Program-made: the position numbers and the translations under genes
NCBI RefSeq assembly: GCF_002029235.1
Contig: NZ_MZGV01000033.1
Span: 1-48,563 of the forward strand
Direction of reading: 5' to 3'
DNA from: Clostridium oryzae
Lineage (GTDB): Bacteria > Bacillota > Clostridia > Clostridiales > Clostridiaceae
DNA: 48,563 nucleotides
Notes under the pieces: generated by a model
The model's database searches: none
The model's input: the letters and a program-made list of their open reading frames with translations, nothing else
Told to the model about the DNA's origin: nothing
Part shown: positions 45,105-48,563 of the stretch, in pieces
Numbering within the stretch: position 1 is the stretch's first letter
Layout: every line of letters begins with the position of its first letter

Positions 45105-45386
45105 CTATTCTTCCTTCTCTAATATGTCCAGCCGGTGATGAGCAGATTTTGTGCTTTCTTCAACCTTCACAAGCCTTTCAGTGATATCCTTAATCTGCCT
45201 TCCTTGATCCTTTATATCCAGCCGGATATCATCGACGCCCTTTGACACATAGTCCAGTTTGGTTTCAACTCTTGTAAAATCACCAGACTCCTTTTGAGTA
45301 TCCTGCCTGAAATAACGCGAAACTGTGTAAAGCGTTGCAAATACACCTGCTATAGAACATATTATCCCGATAGAAACATCAATCAT
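45105..45386 (-). CDS. XhlA-like small membrane/coiled-coil protein
   Basis: 93 aa. A hydrophobic helix near the N-terminus (about 4-23, VSIGIICSIAGVFATLYTV) is followed by a charged coiled coil with heptad-like Leu/Ile/Val (VETKLDYVSKGVDDIRLDI, QIKDITERLVKVEES). Phage hemolysin XhlA proteins are of this size and contain a coiled coil and one span, though in XhlA the span is usually at the C-terminus, so the order is reversed. A longer reading from 45419 is possible, but GAGGGGG precedes the ATG at 45386. First gene of the lysis-type cassette. Confidence 0.72.
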   Translation of the reverse strand: MIDVSIGIICSIAGVFATLYTVSRYFRQDTQKESGDFTRVETKLDYVSKGVDDIRLDIKDQGRQIKDITERLVKVEESTKSAHHRLDILEKEE

Positions 45387-45495
45387 AACACACCCCCTCT
45401 CTGAAAAAGGCTGCAACAATACCGCCTTATGCTGTAACCTTCTTATTCTCTAACTTCTTTATACGCCAATCTTCAAAAAAATCACATTTTGGGGT

Positions 45496-45535
45496 AGAAA
45501 AAAGGTATGCTACTTTAAAAATCAGCATACCTTTT
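45496..45535 (-). terminator. Hairpin with U-run between the phosphodiesterase and the lysis genes
   Basis: A 12-bp stem AAAAGGTATGCT/AGCATACCTTTT (45500-45511 with 45524-45535) and a run of T on the minus strand. It is 258 bases past the phosphodiesterase stop and 77 bases before the XhlA-like reading frame, so it separates the two transcripts. Confidence 0.8.
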
Positions 45536-45610
45536 ACAAATATTATTTAGTTGTCGTGAATTAAAGTAAAACACCTAATGCACAGTTCATTCTTTTAAGC
45601 CAATCCATAA

Positions 45611-45763
45611 ATCATCTTCCCTTCAATAAAAAGTATAGAAGAAATACTATCTTATGTCACAACAATTCCTGAGCAAGAAATGTTTAGTGGTAAGCAGCGA
45701 ATTGAAGCTAAGGAAATTTATAGACCATGGGATCTGTTAAGTATAATACCTCTTGATTTTTAA
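45611..45763 (+). pseudogene. Possible C-terminal remnant of an unidentified gene
   Basis: Fifty codons between an in-frame TAA and another TAA read like a protein end: EEILSYVTTIPEQEMF, KQRIEAKEIYRPWDLL, IIPLDF. No start codon with an SD lies at its head. The codon choice and residue mix look like real coding DNA rather than AT-rich noise. No family recognised. It may be chance. Confidence 0.3.
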
Positions 45764-45792
45764 CAACTATCTAGTACCATAATTAAAATTGA

Positions 45793-46860
45793 TCATTTTA
45801 AATCTGCATATGTTATAAAATTAGTACAAATTAAATCTACGCCGCTTTTTAAAAGTTTTTGTGCCGCATTCACATCGTCCACAGTGTGAGTTAATACACA
45901 CATTCCATTTTGTTTAACTTCTTTTATCATTTTATTGGTTATATCGCCTTCAAATATTGATACTACAGCTATATGCTTACTTTTACACCACTTAATTATT
46001 GAAGGAATATCTTTAATTTTATCGCTCTCAACAAAATACTCATAATATTTGAAATGATATACACTGTTTATTCCTTCATACATCTCCTTGCTGCCGGCTT
46101 GTATTAAAACCCTGTCAAGCAGTTCTTTATCGCTGTTAAATGCTTGTACGATTTTTTCAGTAGTCTCAATAGCAGTTTCCCTATCTAAAATCCTCAAATC
46201 CAAATTAAAATAAACATCTTTATGTTCTTTCATATATTCTACTATAGTTGATGCATCTACAGTTGTATACTTTCCTTGAATTTTAGTATTCATAAATTGG
46301 TCATAGGTCATAATAGGATTTTCTGCATTATAAGGCACCCCTGTCTGTGTATAACTGAACTTGCTCCAACCATGTGAGCAAACTAGCCTATCATCAGCAG
46401 TTAGAATAATATCTGTTTCAATAAACTTATAACCGTTTTTAGTCGATTGTTCTAGCCCCTCTAACGCATTGCTGTAGGTATATTTATTTTCTAAACCTCC
46501 TAGTGCGTGTGCAACTAACTTGTACTTAAACGGTTCAGGAACATTATTTACCGTCACTGACCAGTTATATTTATAGTCTTTATTTCCTATTTTATAGCTG
46601 CAGGTTACGTCAGTCTTACCAATCGATACCGCTGTAACTTGTCCGTTTTTATTCACCGCTGCAATTTTACTATTAGCTGAACTCCACTTTTCGTTACATA
46701 TTCTTTTCGCTTTAGGCAGCTGTAATTGTGATACTTCTTCAACAATAAGTGACAATTTGTTCTGAGCTTTGCTTTCGATGGCTAAAGTTTTAACATTAAT
46801 TATTGAGATTTGTAGAATAATTAAAATACATATTAGTAACAAAGATGCTATTTTTTTCAT
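45793..46860 (-). CDS. Secreted glycerophosphodiester phosphodiesterase with an Ig-like domain
   Basis: 355 aa. A signal peptide (about 1-28, MKK start and a long hydrophobic core) is followed by a bacterial Ig-like (BIG_2) domain (about 35-106, with WSSANSKIAAVNKNGQVTAV) and a GDPD domain. The GDPD residues are His118 (VAHALGG), Glu148 and Asp150 (FIETDI) and His163 (CSHGW). It would hydrolyse glycerophosphodiesters such as deacylated phospholipid headgroups or teichoic acid fragments outside the cell. GAGGGG precedes the ATG. Divergent from the small secreted protein. Confidence 0.9.
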   Translation of the reverse strand: MKKIASLLLICILIILQISIINVKTLAIESKAQNKLSLIVEEVSQLQLPKAKRICNEKWSSANSKIAAVNKNGQVTAVSIGKTDVTCSYKIGNKDYKYNWSVTVNNVPEPFKYKLVAHALGGLENKYTYSNALEGLEQSTKNGYKFIETDIILTADDRLVCSHGWSKFSYTQTGVPYNAENPIMTYDQFMNTKIQGKYTTVDASTIVEYMKEHKDVYFNLDLRILDRETAIETTEKIVQAFNSDKELLDRVLIQAGSKEMYEGINSVYHFKYYEYFVESDKIKDIPSIIKWCKSKHIAVVSIFEGDITNKMIKEVKQNGMCVLTHTVDDVNAAQKLLKSGVDLICTNFITYADLK

Positions 46861-47036
46861 GATTATCCCCTCTTGTATGAAAAATTTACGCTATATACAA
46901 GTATATACCAACTCATTGCATATAAGAAGAAGTTTTTACAAATATCACCGTTTACTTTATCGAGATATTAGAATAATATAAGTATGGAATTAATACATAT
47001 AATTTACTAGTCACATTATAAAATTAGGAGGTTCCC

Positions 47037-47495
47037 ATGAAAAATCATCTAAAAATTAATACTACTACATTTTACAAAAGTATCTCACTGCTTTTGCTGT
47101 CAAGTATATTCTGTTTAACAGCAATCTTAGTTAACTTCAGTGCAATTAATGTCCGTGCAGCTTCAAAAAAATATACAGTATATTATCACATCAATAAATT
47201 TACTCAAAAAAATTCATCAAGGTATCTTACTGTTGATAAACTTTATTGGGTTTCAGATTCCCATCATGCTGACGACTATTATATTATCAATAAAAGCAAA
47301 AAACTAAGAACTTACAAGGTTTCAAGCAAAGTAAAGTTTTATATAGTATTCAAGGACTATAATGTTATTCCAGAAACAAAAGTAAATTACAGTGAATTTA
47401 AAAAGTATGTTATGAAAGAACCAACATATTACATTATCCAGCTTAAATTTAAAGGAAATGAAATAATAGAAGCTCGTGAAATTTATACACCATAA
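47037..47495 (+). CDS. Small secreted protein of unknown function
   Basis: 152 aa. A basic start and hydrophobic core (ISLLLLSSIFCLTAILVNF) end at a probable signal peptidase site after NVRAA. The mature part (about 108 aa) is rich in Lys, Tyr and Val (YTVYYHINKF, YYIINKSKKLRTYKV, YYIIQLKFKGNEI), suggesting a small beta-rich secreted domain. No anchor or sortase motif. AGGAGG precedes the ATG. No family recognised. Confidence 0.75.
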   Translation: MKNHLKINTTTFYKSISLLLLSSIFCLTAILVNFSAINVRAASKKYTVYYHINKFTQKNSSRYLTVDKLYWVSDSHHADDYYIINKSKKLRTYKVSSKVKFYIVFKDYNVIPETKVNYSEFKKYVMKEPTYYIIQLKFKGNEIIEAREIYTP

Positions 47496-47506
47496 AAAAA
47501 TTCCAT

Positions 47507-47580
47507 CCAACGTAGGCTAGAATTCATTCATTACGCAATTACACCCTTGCTATAAGAAAAAATTGAGAGACTTACGTTGG
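47507..47580. repeat. Inverted repeat after the small secreted gene
   Basis: CCAACGTA (47507-47514) pairs with TACGTTGG (47573-47580), and flanking TTCCA/GGAA extends the match with a small offset. The loop of 58 bases has no gene. It may be the ends of a tiny element; a terminator is less likely because no U-run follows the outer stem. Confidence 0.5.
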
Positions 47581-47666
47581 AATAATATCTTCTCCGTTCA
47601 CTCAGCCTTAAGCATTTACAAAGGATTATTTTATATAGTTTGCTTGCAAATTTTTCATTTCTTTCT

Positions 47667-48429
47667 TCATATCTTTCTAATAGGAAGCCATAGTTTGAAT
47701 CCAGCTAATCCCGCATCACCAATATTAGGATCTTTCCACCATTCATTTGAAAAAATCTGTTCTTCCCTGTGCCGCCTTTCTTCTAAATCAAATTCATACC
47801 CATCCATTTCTTTTAAGCATTCAGATATAACTTTAAAAGCTGTTTGCATAGAAGAACCAATATCTATATTTCCATCGTCATGAAATTCATTCAATGCAAC
47901 GACGAGCAGTATAATCACTTAAGTTGTTAATAGCCCAGTCTCGTAATAAATCTCCAGCAGCACTCTCTGGGGCTTTACAGTTTACAAAGAAAGAAACCAC
48001 ACGGTCATTGCTGTGTTCCTCAATATGGACCAAAGATTTCATGTTCAAATTAAAATTTCCTCCATTAATTTTAATTTGAAATGAAATGCGCGGGTAGTCA
48101 GTATATATACCAAGTTTTCGAGTAATTGTAGGAGGAACACCATGAAAAGTCTGAAATGCTCGCGTGAAGGCTTCAGGAGACTCGTAATTATATTTTTGCG
48201 CTAACTCAATTATCTTTATGTCACTATTCAATAAATCATTCGCTGCTAAAGACATTCTTCTGCATCGTACATATTCTGCTAGCGTAACATCCGTAACAAA
48301 ATAAAACATACGTTGAAACCTAGATAGAGAGCAACATGCTATTTCAGCTACTGCTAAATGGTTTATTTTTTCTTCAATATGTGCTTCAATGTAATTAATG
48401 GCTTCATTCATTCTTTCCGACCATTCCAT
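47667..48429 (-). pseudogene. AraC-family regulator broken by an internal deletion
   Basis: The first 180 codons (48429-47887) give an AraC/XylS DNA-binding region with two helix-turn-helix motifs (HLAVAEIACCSLSRFQRMF and IKIIELAQKYNYESPEAFTRAF) and the start of a GyrI-like effector domain (WAINNLSDYTARRCIE). Then the frame stops. A second frame (47667-47918) continues with VALNEFHDDGNIDIG and ends WLPIRKI, like the C-terminus of the same type of domain. Intact relatives of this architecture are near 290 residues, so roughly 50-60 codons are missing at the junction near 47890. GAGGTGAG precedes the ATG. Confidence 0.7.
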
Positions 48430-48563
48430 TTTATCTCACCTCGTATAATATGTTTATAGCCAAGTAAAACTGGTTATAAACTTATCTTTTTTGTAGTATA
48501 GAGGTAGGAGACATCTTTGAGGAATTCTCCCTCATCCTATTTTCATCTATACAATTAATATTT

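Larger units (their letters stand above)
45420..45792. other. Gap with a terminator and a coding remnant
   Basis: This 373-base stretch has a terminator-like hairpin (45496-45535) and a plus-strand coding remnant (45611-45763), given separately. The remainder is AT-rich with no other signal noticed. Confidence 0.5.

Overview
The window looks like a low-GC Firmicute chromosome, most likely Clostridium sensu stricto. The evidence is very AT-rich intergenic DNA, strong AGGAGG-type ribosome binding sites, the clostridial order tig-clpP-clpX-lonB-lon-ysxC, a pyrBICFKD-carAB block with a PyrR-type leader, and clostridial families (DUF11 proteins, YfhO/CsbB glycosylation genes, an Fe/Mn-type SOD-like protein). 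No rRNA, tRNA or CRISPR array was seen.

Regions. (1) 1-9760, minus strand: protein quality control. Trigger factor, ClpP, ClpX, LonB, LonA and the ribosome-assembly GTPase YsxC follow one another, with terminators after tig, clpX and ysxC. (2) 9760-21180, minus strand: de novo pyrimidine synthesis, pyrB-I-C-F-K-D, then carA-carB after an interruption by a plus-strand GNAT acetyltransferase and a dispersed repeat. The pyrB leader has a sigmaA-type promoter, a PyrR-type loop, an attenuator terminator and a second PyrR-type loop over the pyrB ribosome binding site. carAB has its own promoter and an ARG-box-like palindrome. (3) 21300-26100: small membrane-protein genes, an IS1595/ISXO2-like transposase with a changed catalytic motif, an SOS-type dinB-DUF3006 pair with a LexA box inside its promoter, an SOD-like gene, a 29-codon ORF and a GtrA-like flippase. 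(4) 26400-29000: two DUF11-type proteins, a convergent NlpC/P60 hydrolase without signal peptide, a second repeat copy with a 190-bp inverted-repeat element, and an IS66 transposase remnant. (5) 29007-35300: a LacI-family repressor diverging from a maltodextrin-type ABC importer (binding lipoprotein and two permeases, no ATPase) and a cytoplasmic GH13 glycosidase. Near-identical operators sit in both promoters. (6) 35300-43340, minus strand: two tandem csbB-yfhO glycosylation pairs separated by a bacteriohemerythrin. (7) 43474-45400, minus strand: an isolated phage-type lysis module (XhlA-like protein, GH25 endolysin, small membrane protein). (8) 45600-48563: a secreted glycerophosphodiester phosphodiesterase, a small secreted protein and a broken AraC-type regulator.

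How the parts work together. The first 21 kb is core physiology: protein folding and proteolysis, and UMP synthesis under uridine-nucleotide control, with probable separate arginine control of carbamoyl phosphate. The rest is accessory: sugar uptake, envelope glycosylation, cell-wall hydrolysis and mobile-element debris. The most unusual points are a hairpin that appears to bring a distant Shine-Dalgarno next to the lonB start, two PyrR-type loops in one leader, an ArgR-like site at carAB, a bacteriohemerythrin with one ligand histidine replaced by glutamine, the isolated lysis module beside two duplicated glycosylation cassettes, and two families of dispersed repeats placed at gene 3' ends.
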